From: Megaleporinus macrocephalus
Lineage: Eukaryota > Chordata > Actinopteri > Characiformes > Anostomidae
NCBI GenBank assembly: GCA_021613375.1
Contig: CM038702.1
Span: forward strand, 25,489,849-25,553,848
DNA length: 64,000 bases
Direction of reading: 5' to 3'
Part shown: one piece after another, positions 25,312-37,843 of the stretch
Layout: each line of letters begins with the position of its first letter
Position numbering within the stretch: the first letter of the stretch is position 1
Program-made: the position numbers and the translations under genes
Notes under the pieces: generated by a model
What the model was told of the DNA's origin: nothing
Databases searched by the model: none
Seen by the model: the letters and a program-made list of their open reading frames with translations, nothing else

Positions 25312-25715
25312 AGAGTTAGATTTAAGATTAGGTTTAGGGTTAAGGGTTAGGTTTAGGGTTACGGTTAGGGTAAGAGTTAAGATTAAGGGTTAGGCTTAGG
25401 GTTAGGGTTGAGGTTAGGGTTAGGCTTGAGTTTAGGGTTAAGGTTGAAGTTAAGGTTAAGGTTTGAGTTTAGGGCTAGAGCTAATGTTAAGGGTTAGGGT
25501 TGAGGTCAGGGTTAGAGGTAAGATCAGGGTTAAAGTAAAGTTAATTTTAGGGTTGGGCTTGGGGTTAGAGTTAAGGTTAAGGGTTAGGGTTAGAGGCAAG
25601 ATCATGGTTAGAGTTAAGGTTAAGAGTTAAGGTTAAGGGTTAAGGTTGGGGTTGGGGTTGGGGTTAGGGTTAAGGTTAAGGGTTACGGTTGGTCTAGTAG
25701 TAGTTCTCGTTAAGG
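25312..25715. repeat. Degenerate telomere-like (TTAGGG)n tract
   Basis: About 400 bp of ggttagggttagg and variants (ggttaagg, gggttaaggt, ggttgggg) with all Gs on the plus strand. TTAGGG occurs many times but is interspersed with single-base variants, so this is an old interstitial tract, not a chromosome end. Confidence 0.85.
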
Positions 25716-27785
25716 TTTAAATAAGTCTCCAGAAAATAAATTTAAAATGGATTTCTTTTCCCCACAATTGACAGAACCAGACGTGTGTGTGTGTGTGTGT
25801 GCAGAGATTAGCTGTGTAATGTGGCTATGCTAACACACAGAAGCATTAGGAGCTATTAATAACAGCCCACTGCAGAGCAAAGGAATACCTTTCTCCCTGT
25901 TACCATGGTGTCCAGAGCTGATGACATCAGAGAGCAGCGTGCGGAGATGAAAGCAAGGGGATTCTGGAGGGAGAGAGAAAGAGAGAGAAAGAATAGAGAG
26001 AGGACCATAAGGGAGAAAGATAGACGTAGAGAAGAGAGAAGCATAAAAAAGAGAATATGAGAAAGATACAGAGAAAGAGGTGATAGATAGAGGGGGGGGA
26101 GAACAGGGGCGAGAGAGATAGAGCAAGAAACAGTGGTAGAAAGAAGGGGCATGCATGTGCACATAAATGTTTAAGTGAATGTGAATCCCCATTGGTCAGC
26201 TAATTTTAAAGCATTCATATAATTAATAACATTCATACATATGTTCCTACAGATGTCTACACATCTAAATTATCATTTATACTGTTATTTCTGTGTCTGT
26301 TGTACATCTATATTAATATACACATGATCGTCTTAGATCATATATGTTTTATTGATTTTTGTTTGTATGATACTATATCTAGTAGTAGATTAAACATCTT
26401 GTAAATGAAAAATACAAGATATCAATATATCTTTAAAAACACTAATCAGAAGTATTTGAGAAATGTGTGGGCGTGGCTAATGAACAGCTAGATTGCTCTC
26501 TAACTCTTTTGTCCTGCTCCGCCCCTCATACAGAACTAACATCATTATCCTGCTTTGATGTGACAGTAACTGGATGAAAAAGTCTCACAGGAACAGACGT
26601 GCAGCGGACAAAGCAACACACAAATGGATAAAGAAGTGTGTAAATGAAGGAATGAACAAACTAACAATGTTGGTGTATGAGTAAACGAATGAACAGGTAG
26701 CTCGGACAAGTTGCTAGCTTAGAACTATCCTGAGTTCAGCTCATTAAGTTTCTCTGACTGTTTCATGTGGTGGGGCAAAGATGCCCACCTGCTTCCGCTG
26801 CTTACACAAGTATCATTTAAGATTAGGACAGTCCAGTTTACGTGGAGAAGGGCACTGAGAGGAGACCTTGAGAAGTTGTTTCTGAGACTTACTTTGTGCA
26901 TGTATATTGTGGCTCAGAGGAACAAGTTTAATGTTATATGGCATTTTTTATACAATTAAGTGGACAATTTCTATTTATTTGCAGGATTTGTGTATTGAAT
27001 TTCTCCCCTTATTATGTGCAAAAGTGTGTAAAAGATGTGTCACTTGTTTTCAGTTAGTAAATCAACAAAACATGTTATGTGACCTGAAGTGCGTGCAACC
27101 GTATATAATCATATAGATGTGCATATAGATCTTCTTACTGTGACATTAACATTACATTTCTATTGGTGCATTAGTCCATGAGAGTGCAAGCATTACTGTC
27201 TCAATAGTGCAAAGTGCCATTGATTGGGTGGATCAATACTGATTAGAGTTAACTGAATCAGTGGGGAACAAATGGAAAGGCTAATGCATGTTGTCCTCTA
27301 CATTTGGCTTAAGAGCGCAATAAACCCCCCTGTGCAGCATTTAGACAAGTTACAGCAGCCCACAGCAGATTTACACTCAACACACTCTTCATGTTAATGT
27401 CGAAGCATGCTTTTTTGTGTTCATCACTTGTGTTCAGTAGACCCTAAACAAGGAACACTGGCTGATTGACTGTATTGATAGATAAAATATTAAAATGTGT
27501 ATTTTAACTTGCAGATGATTAACAGCATTAAAACACACAGAACAGTGAAACTTCACTAGAGACCATGTTATTAGTTGTCTACCAGTTGTAATGTATATTA
27601 GAGTCACCAGCTCTTTAGCTTAACAGCTCCATTGCAACAGATGAAAGTAGAGATTAAATATGATATAAGTGAAATGCCACAGGACACATTAGACTCATGA
27701 GCCAGGCAGTGTTCAGGTCACTAAACCTGACCACAGATTTGGCCTTTAAAGCAGTTGGCATGCCACCTTCAGTGTATTATTAATA
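25716..27785. other. Intergenic with simple repeats, no gene seen
   Basis: Holds a (GT)n run at 25782-25801 and a purine-rich tract at about 25965-26145. The remainder (26.2-27.78 kb) is A/T-rich without recognisable exons or RNA genes. Confidence 0.5.
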
Positions 27786-27794
27786 GGAAATGTT

Positions 27795-27814
27795 CTCTCT
27801 CTCTCTAGGAAATG

Positions 27815-27861
<47 letters not shown>

Positions 27862-28065
27862 TATCTCTCCTGCTCTTTTTTAACCCTCTGTTTCCTTCCC
27901 TGTCTTTTATTTCTCGTTCTCTCGTTTCTCTCTTTTCTGTTTTTTTCTTCCTTCTCCTTTCTTCTTTTCCTCTCCTTATTTCTCCCCCTTGTTTCCCTCT
28001 TTCTCTCTCTCTCACTCCCCTTTTCTTCTTTTCAGTTTCTACCTCATTCTCTCTCTCTTTTTAGT
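27795..28065. repeat. (CT)n and polypyrimidine tract
   Basis: A (TC)n core at about 27820-27855 is followed by 200 bp of T/C-rich degenerate sequence. The 133-codon frame over it is a composition artefact. Confidence 0.9.
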
Positions 28066-28427
28066 GGGTTGATATTATGTGTGTCAGTATGTAGAGATTT
28101 GCTATGTGTGATGCAATGTTGCAAAATGAAGACATTGTTGAAGGTAAGAAAAGTATGGAAAGAGAGAAAAGAGAGGAAACCGAGAAAATAAAAAATTATA
28201 CGACCCCTTCAGATCAGTGCCATGGTAGCTGGAGTTATGTTTGTTTGTTTGTTGGATCCAGAGAAACCGTACAGACCAGCGGGGCTGTTATTAGTGTGTC
28301 ACTACTGTGTGCTGTGTGTGTTGTGCAGTTGTATCAGTGTTGTGCCACTACTGTACGTGTTGTCTAACACCTTCAGCTATTTATTATAAAACACATACCA
28401 AAGCGCTAGGTGCTTTTCTTCATTTAT

Positions 28428-28462
<35 letters not shown>

Positions 28463-29340
28463 CACAGATTTAACACCTCCAGTCGCTGTGGTAAATCTGT
28501 TATAAAGACAATATCAGAAGGTTTCCCAGTTAAAACGTTATTAATGTTATCATCAGTATGTTTAACAGCCTGTAGGAAAACTCTATTAGAATTCTAAAGT
28601 CATGACGTCTTTGTGTAGTTGGAGATGTACATATACTAGGAACTGTAAGCAGGAGTTGTACCACCGTTTCCCAGGAACTTTAGCCCAATAATAAACACCA
28701 TTCTATAAAATGAGCTGCAGAAATACTTTTATTAGATACACTGTTTATCTGTAATATGTATTGGTTATATTAACCACTCGAATTTGTCACATTTGTTCTT
28801 TGTTGTCAAAATCAAGCTGACATGTATATGTTAAAAATACAAAAAGTTTGATTTTATGCAGTAGTGCTGACTGGTTGCTGTGAATTTCATAGCCACTCCC
28901 ATCACTGTCACTATACTGAGATTATACAGGCAAGAGTGTCTGGTGTTACTAAGATGGTCTACTTGCTCTTTTACTATTCTGTGCTCTTTTTGTTCCTTAA
29001 AGGTCACAGTTTTACAAGCTGGGACCACAGAAACATGCAGGATCACACGTAATCCTTTAAGGGATTACTGAGGTTGTGGTTTGGGATCAGTCACATGTGC
29101 AGAGTGTCCAGTCAAGAATAACTTTTGGTGTAATGGCTAGAAATTTCAAATCCAACTGCCCCTCATGGACATTTGCAACCAGGTGAGAGACCACATAGCA
29201 ACAACCTAGCAACATGTTAGTAACCACCTGGCATACCATAGTAATCATCAAGGAACCACTTAGCAATCACCTGGGATACCAGAGCAACAGTCTTGTAGAA
29301 CAGGCGATCAACATTTGACCAACCGCCTGGTATGACATAA
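28066..29340. other. Intergenic with (CA)n, no gene seen
   Basis: Includes a (CA)n microsatellite at 28431-28460 and, near 29170-29340, loosely repeated phrases of the type accacctagcaacaacctagcaac, a known class of fish low-complexity repeat. No gene found. Confidence 0.5.
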
Positions 29341-29344
29341 ACGC

Positions 29345-29955
29345 CCACCGGTCACTTCATCAGGTACATCGGCTTGTATCTACGCTCTGTGTCCATTTAT
29401 CAGCTCCACCTACCGTATAGGCACACTTTGTAGTTCTACAATTACAGACTGTAGTTTATCTGTTTCTCTGTGTACTTTCTTAATCTGTCCTTTAGTGATC
29501 AGGACCCCCACAGGACCACAACAGAGAAGGTATTATCTAGGTGGTGGATTATTTTTAGCACTGCAGTGACACTGATGTAGTGGTGATGTGTTGGGCTGGT
29601 GTGAGTGGATCAGACACAGCCGTGCTGCTGGAATTTGAAACACTGTGTCCACTCACTGTCCACTGTATTACATGGTCCTACCTTGTTGATCCATTCTGCA
29701 GTTTGTGTTGGTCGCCTAGTCATTCATTGGTGGTCACAGGATGCTGCCCACAGAATGCTGTTGTTTTGGTTGGTGGACTATTCTCAGTTCAGCAGTGACA
29801 CTGAGGTGTTTAAAAACACTGCTTATTCTGATACACTCGTACCAGCGCAACACACACTAACACACCACCACCATGCCAGTGTCACTGCAGTGCTGAGAAT
29901 GATCCACCACTCAAATAATACCTGCTCTGTGGTGGTCTTGTGGGGGTTCGGTAAG
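29345..29955. mobile_element. Foldback-like dispersed repeat
   Basis: Imperfect palindrome. The left side reads caggacccccacaggaccac, then cagcactgcagtgacactga (gatgtagtggtgatgtgttg). The right side holds the inverted versions (ccaccaccatgccagtgtca, gcagtgctgagaatgatcca, cctgctctgtggtggtcttg). A related, more decayed copy lies at about 43300-43640. Non-coding; superfamily uncertain. Confidence 0.65.
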
Positions 29956-31145
29956 TAACATACTATTAGCATGGATGTCTCAATATATATATATTTTAAC
30001 ACTGATCTTGTAATTCAAGGAATCCAAAAAAGTTTCAGTGGAAAACTTTATGCGGGAAAGAAAACATTATTATTTTTTGTCATAATAAAATCCAGCTTAG
30101 ACCCAGAGTTCAGAATGACACGCAACTTTATAGGTCTATTGCCTGGAGGTCTGCACAAGGTGGGTCCACGATTTGGGCCTGTGTGATCTGCAAAATGCTA
30201 ATGAGATAAGGTTCATTTTGAAGCACTAATTACATAATGTAGATACACATCAGGCATAAAGCAGTCACCCTAGACATTTGTAGTTTAAAATGCCTAAGGG
30301 TGGTTCAGAAGACTGAATAATTATATCCTGATAATTAGTATAGTGTTACACACTGAGTGGTATAACAACAATAAATAGATTAACTGCCATTATTGGTAGG
30401 AGTGGGGTGACTTGTGTGCAGCTGCAGTGAGCTAGGCCGCTGGCATCCCAGTTAACAAGCTGGCTAACTCGCCTACCATAAACAAGAAACCACACAAGTT
30501 AGGACAACAAGGTGGTTTTGCTTGCAAACTCTGAGCCCTAAGAAACAAAACTGATGTTACACATTTAAATAGCCTTCATTAACATATTGTTGTGGCATCT
30601 GTTTATATTAGAGAGCATGTATAAAAAAGACACAGTACAGTCATTGCTATGTGTACAGTTATAAACCACATTTGAGCGCAGATCAAGCATTTTTCAGTTG
30701 TTAAAATATTACGCCCCACTGTCAGCGAAACTGTTGGCAGATTTGAGCATACGCAGCTTTGATGAATGAGGGCCCTTGTCTCTAAATATAGTTGTCCTGT
30801 TCTGGCCAATTTCCTCTGTCTATTCATAACTCCATTGTTAGCGACAGCACTAAGCCTCCGTCTATTAGCAAGCCATGTGAGCATAAGCTGATCAGCATTA
30901 GAAACTTCCTATTCACACAGTTCCAGTCTTTCAGTCTGTGCCAGCGTTTCCAGTCCTGCTCTGACAGGTCCTCTGTCTTAAACATTGTCTTTTTCTTGCT
31001 GCAAATCATTTGAGTTAACTTATAGCCAAGTACTAGACATGGACAAAGTATCCTAACCAACAAAAACAAAGCAAATAACTCACACATGAATACCAAAATA
31101 CAAAAAATGAGCAAAAAAGAAGAATCCAGCAGCTGATCAATTTTT
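29956..31145. other. Intergenic, no gene seen
   Basis: Moderately complex DNA without motif or exon evidence that I trust. Confidence 0.45.
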
Positions 31146-31149
31146 TTAA

Positions 31150-31580
31150 TCGTGTACTATATTCTACATTAGCTATGTGTGTTGATACATGCATTAACAA
31201 GTACTATGTATTATATTTGCTATGTGGGTTGATAAATGTATTAGGATATACTGTGTATTATATTAGCTATGTATATTAAAACATATCATTATGTACTATG
31301 TATTATATCAGCTATGTATATTAATATATGTGTTATTATGAACCATGTATTACATTGATTATGTATATTGGTAAATGTATTATTATGAACTATCTATTAC
31401 ATTTACTATGTATATTGATAAATGTATTATCGTGTACTATGTATTACATTAGCTATGCATATTAAAACAAATGATTATGTACTATGTATTATATTAGCTA
31501 TGTTTATTGATAAATGTATTATTATGAACTAATACATGAACATGTATTACTATGTACTATGTACTACATAGCTATTGGAT
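31150..31580. repeat. About 46-bp A/T-rich tandem array
   Basis: Nine or so diverged copies of a unit containing tactatgtattatattagct and atgtatattgataaatgtat. Spacing between successive agctatgt words is 45-48 bp. Confidence 0.85.
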
Positions 31581-31637
31581 ATGTACATTAAAGACCATTG
31601 AAACTTTAGTAGTACAAATCCATTGGAATTTTACTTA

Positions 31638-32466
31638 CAGTGGTGCATAGATGTTTGTAAGTCTTTTTTCTAAATGCTTGTAAGTCATCCATCAGATGAA
31701 CACTGAATAACAATAACATATGAGGCAGGGTGGCATAGAGAAGCCACAGCTCTCCAAAAACAAGAACATTCTTGCTCATCTGTAGTTTGCTAAAGATCAC
31801 ATGAACAAGCCAGAAAGCTGTGGAAAAAAAGTAGAGAGGAAACACTTGTGAATCATGGTGTGGTCACAGTTCGGGCCTGCTATGCTCCATCTAGGCCAGG
31901 ACAGCTTGCCCTGGCTGAATGAATTCTGAATACCAGTAAATTCTAATGGAAAATGTTAGGACAACTGAAATAAATCTCAAGAGCGTGGGACATGCAGCAA
32001 ACAGTGACCACTAGCACACAAGTTGCTCCAACAAAGAATGGTTAAAGTCGATTTTGGAAAGGCCAAAGTCTTGACCTTAATCCTATAGAAATGATGAAGC
32101 AAGCAGCTCATCTGAGGAAACTCACCAACATCCCAGAGTGGTAGCTGTTCTGTATGGGAGAACAGGTTAAATATTCTTCAAGCTGATGTGCAGGACTAAT
32201 CAACAGTTACCGGAAACATTATTTCCATTTACAGCTGCAGGAGGGGGTCACACTAAATACTGACAGTTTTACCACCAAGAAATACATAAAATCAGAGCAT
32301 TTTCAAATGAGTATAATATTTTTGTTTGTTTAACTGGGTTCTTTATGTCTACTTTTCGTATTATCAAAAATCAGATTATGTTTAATTTTTATGTTGAAAC
32401 GTAGAAAATTACATAGATTATATAAATTATATAGAAAAAGTGTTTGCAAACTATCAAGCACCACGG
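31638..32466 (+). mobile_element. Tc1-like transposon, internally deleted, plus-oriented
   Basis: Flanked by TA on both sides, with inverted termini cagtggtgcatagatgtttg and the complement of gcaaactatcaagcaccacg. Internal phrases read in the sense direction of a Tc1 transposase gene (tttgctaaagatcacatgaa, tccatctaggccaggacagc, tgaattctgaataccag, actaatcaacagttaccgga). Only parts of the gene remain and stops are frequent. Confidence 0.85.
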
Positions 32467-33520
32467 TAGGTGTATTAAACTGACAATATATATAACTATA
32501 TATAATATAACTATAACTATATAACTACCCATACTGTAATAAAATACAGTAAATTACTTGTTACAAGTTGCAGTGCTTTAACAATAAGTTACTGAACCAA
32601 CAATAAATAACAGCAGACACATGATACTGAGACTTTGCTGTACACTTACAATAATACTACAATAATAAATTACTACAATATAATAATAATTTACAATAAT
32701 AAACAGCTATTACAACACAGTAATCTCCTGTACTTTTACATAACAGCTGTAAAAGTGAAGCAACTCAGTAGTTGCATTGTATACATTTACACATTTCCTT
32801 TTTTACCCTCTCAGCAGTTTGATGTGTTATTACAGAAAATATCTTTAAATGCATTTTTTTTCACAATAAAATGATGCATGCTGTATTTTACTGTGGAACA
32901 GTAGTGCTAAATCACTGTTGTTATTAAAGTTAATAAAAAATAAATACACAAAATACACATACGTTAGTTATGTTAGATTGTAAGCGAGTTCTAAAACAGG
33001 CAAAATGAAGGACAATCAAAGACAATGTGGGTTGCAAATGCTTTTTATTAGCAAAATAAGGGACATGAGTGTACAAATGTTTCCAAATGTTTTCACACAG
33101 GGAGAACACACAGACAGTGGTGGCAGTTATAATATTTATCATCATGATCATGATATTCCTTAACATTAAAATCATCTTCACTTGGCCCAGGGAGGCCTTT
33201 GCAGACCCATAACAGTGTCTGTACGCGTATGCGAGTGAGTGTGTGAGATGGCGGCTAGCTGTGGCCGCTGGGATGGAGATGTGCACACACACCCACACAC
33301 ACACTCCTCAAATCTCTCAGCGTCTGTCAGTAACACTCCTTCTGAAGCACCGTGGGCTCTCCTTATTCTCCTTTTTGTTGCCATGGAGACATGGAGCTTG
33401 GGACCATTGCTCAGTTTTCGACATGAGACACAGACACACACACACACAAAAGGCTATGCAATTCATTTACACTCACACACACTTTCCTTCTGCTGTTCAA
33501 AAACATGCATAGGCATACAG
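32467..33520. other. Downstream flank of gnai1; no gene seen
   Basis: A/T-rich to 33000, then a complex G+C-richer block at 33180-33430 flanked by (CA)-rich patches. That block contains an RFX-type X-box-like word (33377-33390). It might be distal 3' UTR of gnai1 or a regulatory element. Confidence 0.35.
33044..33049 (-). terminator. Candidate distal polyadenylation signal
   Basis: Minus-strand AATAAA followed within 40 nt by a T/GT-rich segment (TTGTCTTTGATTGTCC). It would end a 6.4-kb 3' UTR if gnai1 uses it. It could also be fortuitous. Confidence 0.25.
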
Positions 33521-34300
33521 AGTAATGCACCCTCATATACACATACATACACACACAGTCATACACACTCATATACAGTCATACACACGCTTACAATCAT
33601 ACACACTCATATACAGTCATACACACGCTTACATTCATACACACACAGACACACATACAGTCATACACACTCAAATACAGTCATACACTCTCAGCCATAC
33701 ACTTTCATGTACAGTCATACACACTCATATACAGTCATACACTCTCAGCCATACACTTTCATGTACAGTCATACACACTCATATACAGTCATACACACTC
33801 ATATAGTCACACACACTCAGCCATACACTTTCATGAAATCATACACACTCACAGTGATACACACTCATATACAGTCATACACACTCAGCCATACACTTTC
33901 ATGTACAGTCATACACACTCACAGTGATACACACTCATATACAGTCATACACACTCAGCCATACACTTTCATGTAAAGTCATACACACTCACAGTGATAC
34001 ACACTCATATACAGTCATACACACTCAGCCATACACTTTCATGTAAAGTCATATACACTCACAGTGATACACACTCATATTCAGTTGCACACACTCCCAT
34101 TCATGCACACTTAGTCATACACACTCACAATCATACATACGCATAGACACTCATACATCCTCATGGCCATACACTCTTACAGTCATGCACACTCATAAAG
34201 CAATACAGTCATATACACTCACGTAGTCATGAATACACAAACACACTCACATACAGTCATACACACATTCATATACAGTAGTACGCACAAATACATACAA
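33521..34300. repeat. CATACACACTCA-type tandem array with 70-bp higher-order unit
   Basis: Short words catacacactca, tatacagt and gccatacactttcatgta recur throughout. From 33840 to 34080 they are organised in a 70-bp unit; acagtgatac recurs at 33921, 33991 and 34061. A 245-codon frame across it (starting 33239) is a simple-sequence translation. Confidence 0.9.
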
Positions 34301-34439
34301 ACACTTTCATAAAGCTCTTATATAAGGGCTGATCCAAACAGCATTTTACAGGCTTTAAATACTCCAATACTCTTTTACCCTTAAAGACAAAAAAAAATTA
34401 AACATATTCATTACTGCCATTCAAAATATATGTTTTAGG

Positions 34440-34850
34440 TGTCAATGATGATTCAGTAGTCTGCTGCTTATGTTGCTATAGAATGTGTAAATCTGCGACT
34501 GTAGCCACCTCGTTCAAACACAGCATTTATGAATCACGTGTCTAGATGGTAAAAGTGTAAGAGTTTGTTTCTTTTGTCATTATCATGGTCTTAGTTTTGT
34601 TTTAGTTCATTTCTTTTTTATTTGTATTCATTTGCCATTCAGCGCTGAAAGCAACACGCAGGCTTATTTAGCTCAAGCAGAACAAAGTAGTGAATGGTAT
34701 TTCAGACAAATCATGAAACTTGCTTTGCCTCCGTGGTGAGTATTTTTCCTATCATAAAGTGATCTTGGGTGCCCTTTCCCCTCGGGTCTTTGTCTCCAGT
34801 AGCTTTAGCAGCCACGTGAAAGTGGGGCAGTTTGTTGTGTTGAGGTGAAG
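34440..34850. promoter_or_regulatory. Candidate conserved non-coding or 3' UTR block
   Basis: Repeat-free, information-rich stretch between a tandem array and a MITE, with words such as tgaatggtatttcagacaaa and tttgcctccgtggtgagtat. No reading frame stands out. Function unknown; conservation not testable here. Confidence 0.25.
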
Positions 34851-35057
34851 AAAAGTAAATATCTACCATGAAAGTATGCATTTAACATAATATATATTTT
34901 AAAATTTTCCATAAAATAAAAATAAGTGTTTTATTAAAAAAGATGAAATACTAAATGCTAAATACTAAATAGAGAACCAAATATTAACATGACAAACAAG
35001 TTAAATTATACAGGCCAGCCCCTGTACTCATTCACACACTCATACACACTTATATAC

Positions 35058-35546
35058 ACACCACCAGTCAAAAGTTTGGATACACCTTCTCACAGAACAG
35101 GATTCTCTTTAATTTTTTTAAAAGATTTGTTTTATGATTTTAGTATAATGGATAATAACGAAGAATAAAAAAAGCATGAAATAAGTTCATTTAGAAATAT
35201 GGACCTTCTAACAAACAGAGTTATGAAGATCCTGCCCTGTAACTACAACCCAACAGATTGGCTGAAACTGATTGGGTGTTAACATGTGCGATGCAAGAAC
35301 AGACATACCACATATTAACTTTTAACCAGAAACACTTTTTAGTAATTTGGATCATTGTTTGTCCATCTCTGTTTCTAAACTCTCAATTTCACAGTAATAA
35401 ATGAACTACAAAAATATTGTTTAAAATAATAAAAAAACTAAACAAAACAAAATAATCAGTTTGAATATTTATATTGAAAATGTCTTTACAAAAATCACAA
35501 TCACCACACCATCAGGTGTGTTCAAACTTTTAACTCGTTGTGTACA
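35058..35546. mobile_element. Tc1-like MITE
   Basis: Left end accagtcaaaagtttggata and right end tgtgttcaaacttttaactcg form an imperfect inverted pair. About 490 bp, A/T-rich and non-coding interior. Same terminal family as the fragment at 17186. Confidence 0.7.
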
Positions 35547-37260
35547 CTCACGCAAGCTCGTATATAGTCATTCACACTCATATATGCTCATACACACCTT
35601 TATGTAAAGTAGGATTTGCGTTCAAACACGCAGAACAATTTTTTTGTACATTTTGGACATTGGTAGATATTAAGCAGGCAAAAATTCAAGCATGAGACAA
35701 ACACTGCAGGAACACATGCCAAGGCACAAAACCCAACAAACCAGACAGATTAAAAACACCCTCCTCTCCTTCCTTAATATCCATCAGGACCAGGAAAAAA
35801 ACATTTCCAGCAAAAGCAAACCTCTTCCAAAAAGGGAAATAGAATTAAATACAGGTCCTTTGGTCCGAAAAAAAAGAAGAAGAAAAAAAACAAGAGAAGA
35901 AAGATTGTGGGCAAAAACGCAACATGGCCGCAACAGCAACAACTGTACGAACATCTGATGATTTCCTTTTCTTTTTTCTTTCTTTTTTTTTTAAAGACGG
36001 TACTGTTTAAAACGTTCTGAGACAGAAGCATAAATAAAGTGGATGAACGAGACGGAAAGTACAGCAGTGGTCCAGCAGCAATGCTCTCCAACTGCAACTT
36101 CAGAACCACAGTCCGATATTAGTACACTTCAAAACAGAGGACTTCAGCCCCTGCAGAGAGAGAGTGAGAGAGACAGAGAGAGAGAGACAGAGAGAGAGAG
36201 ACAGAGAAAAAGATAATATATATATAAATAGACAAAAATTTAAAAACAACAAAAATGGAAATACAAAGTTTTATCAGTGATTAAAAGTTATTAATGTCTA
36301 TTGCTACACTAATTAAAGGTAATACTTTACATAAAGGTAAGAGAAGAAGAGAAGAGAGGAGAAAAGAAAACAGTCAGAGATAAAAGAAAGATGAATAAAG
36401 TAAAGGAAACAAAAATAATCTGTGTACCATTTGTTTCTTTCATATTAAATATCCAAATATCCAAAATCCAAAAACGTTATTTTATTATTAATTTATGAAC
36501 ATTTATAAAAAACAGTTTGTCTTTTCCACTTCTGATGTTATGCTCAAATCCAAAATAGGAAATGAAAAACCGTATGTGATTTTGATATTTAATTTGTGTG
36601 ACCCTGACGTTGCTGCACCTGATCAGCCGCATCAACAGATTGTAACATCATAAATGCTGCCTACTCAGACAGTATTCTGAGGCAGCAGGGCACCCACATA
36701 AATCCAAATCTAATGTCTGTATACAACACTGCCTGCTGAGGTTCCTCTGTTCAGGCAGCATAGATGTAACCTTCACTGGCTTAAATATACCATAATACTG
36801 TGTGTCAGCACTGATACAGCTAAAAAAATATCAGCAGAAAACAAAATCACTGGCACAGTGGACACTTATGAGACCGCACAGCCAGCAAGGCATCAAGACA
36901 GCTGCTTTCAGTTTAGGACACACCTTAGACCACACAAATTTAATTAGAGACTGATCTGAAACTGTTATACATGGTCTTAGGTGAAAAAGGCATGTACCAG
37001 GCATAGAACTGGAGAGCGCTGTGATGTGAAAGCCTAAATGAAAACATACCTCATATACTGACTATAGGTTTTCATTTAGGCCTTCACATTTTATATCCTA
37101 CTGTCTCAATAGGTTTTGTGATCGGATATAAAATGTGAACACAATCTTATAACACTCACTTCAGAGCATCGCTGGGCGCCCATCCACTGCAGCGTGGTGA
37201 AAATCAAGCTATTGTTCCACCACTGATGGAGTGCAACACACTAAGAAAACGTCCGGCTCA
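35547..37260. other. gnai1 downstream flank, no gene seen
   Basis: The block 35640-36120 is complex on the minus strand and reads like mature UTR (T-rich, few repeats), which would fit a long gnai1 3' UTR. GA-rich simple sequence lies at about 36150-36210 and 36340-36400. Two overlapping hairpins lie at 37024-37139. Confidence 0.35.
37024..37139. repeat. Two overlapping inverted repeats (alternative hairpins)
   Basis: Arm 37024-37045 pairs with 37068-37089 over 22 bp with one mismatch. Arm 37083-37098 pairs perfectly with 37124-37139 over 16 bp. The segment 37083-37089 (ttcacat) belongs to both stems, so the outer parts compete. Both arms and loops are single copy in the window. Confidence 0.9.
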
Positions 37261-37284
37261 CACAAATCAGACAATTTCCAATGT

Positions 37285-37290
37285 TTTATT
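37285..37290 (-). terminator. Candidate gnai1 polyadenylation signal (proximal)
   Basis: AATAAA on the minus strand, about 2.2 kb past the stop codon, with TGATTTGTGTGAG-like GT-rich sequence roughly 25-35 nt downstream. Several other AATAAA matches occur in this A/T-rich flank, so the choice is tentative. Confidence 0.4.
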
Positions 37291-37439
37291 TGAGCACAAT
37301 AACAGAAGTACGAAACACAAACCACTGTTTTTTGTTATCCGGTTCATAAACAATGCATTGTTTTTTCCTTTTATTTTATGACTTTGGATTTTCAACTGAA
37401 CATGAAAAGAATAAATGACACACATAAAAAAATGAATAA

Positions 37440-37675
37440 AGAAGAGAACTGAAATGAAGAGAAGTGATGAAAAGAGGGAAGTTTTAGTTATAGAAAATGG
37501 AAGAAAAGGATACAGGACAAGAAACTAAGGAGAAGATAAATAAAAGAAGAGAAGAGACTGGAGAAGTAAACAGAGAAAGAAGAGAGCAAGAGAGGAGAAA
37601 AGAAGAGAAAAAAGGAGACAAAATAAGAAAAAAGAAAAGAAAAGAACAGTAGAGAAGAGAAAGAAGAGGAGTTCA
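37440..37675. repeat. Purine-rich (AGAAG)n tract
   Basis: Plus strand almost all A/G (gaagagaagagactggagaag, gaaaagaaaagaac). The minus-strand frame rich in S, F and L is an artefact. Confidence 0.9.
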
Positions 37676-37808
37676 TTACAGTCTCATTGATATTCAGTTT
37701 AGCTCTCAGAGGGAAAACACTACAGTGCTCAACTACGCTCCCACTAATCCCACTTACATCTAAACAACATGTCTGAATTTAAATAACAATCCAGAGCATG
37801 CTTCTTTT

Positions 37809-37810
<2 letters not shown>

Positions 37811-37841
<31 letters not shown>
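37811..37841. repeat. (CA)n microsatellite
   Basis: About 15 CA units. Confidence 0.97.

Positions 37842-37843
<2 letters not shown>

Noticed and set aside
25312..25715. True chromosome end
   Set aside because: Units are degenerate and unique DNA with a gene continues on both sides.
27790..28191. 133-codon frame rich in S, L and F
   Set aside because: Polypyrimidine tract translation.
33239..33976. 245-codon open frame rich in H, T, S and Y
   Set aside because: Translation of the CATACACACTCA tandem array; no stop codons arise because of biased composition.
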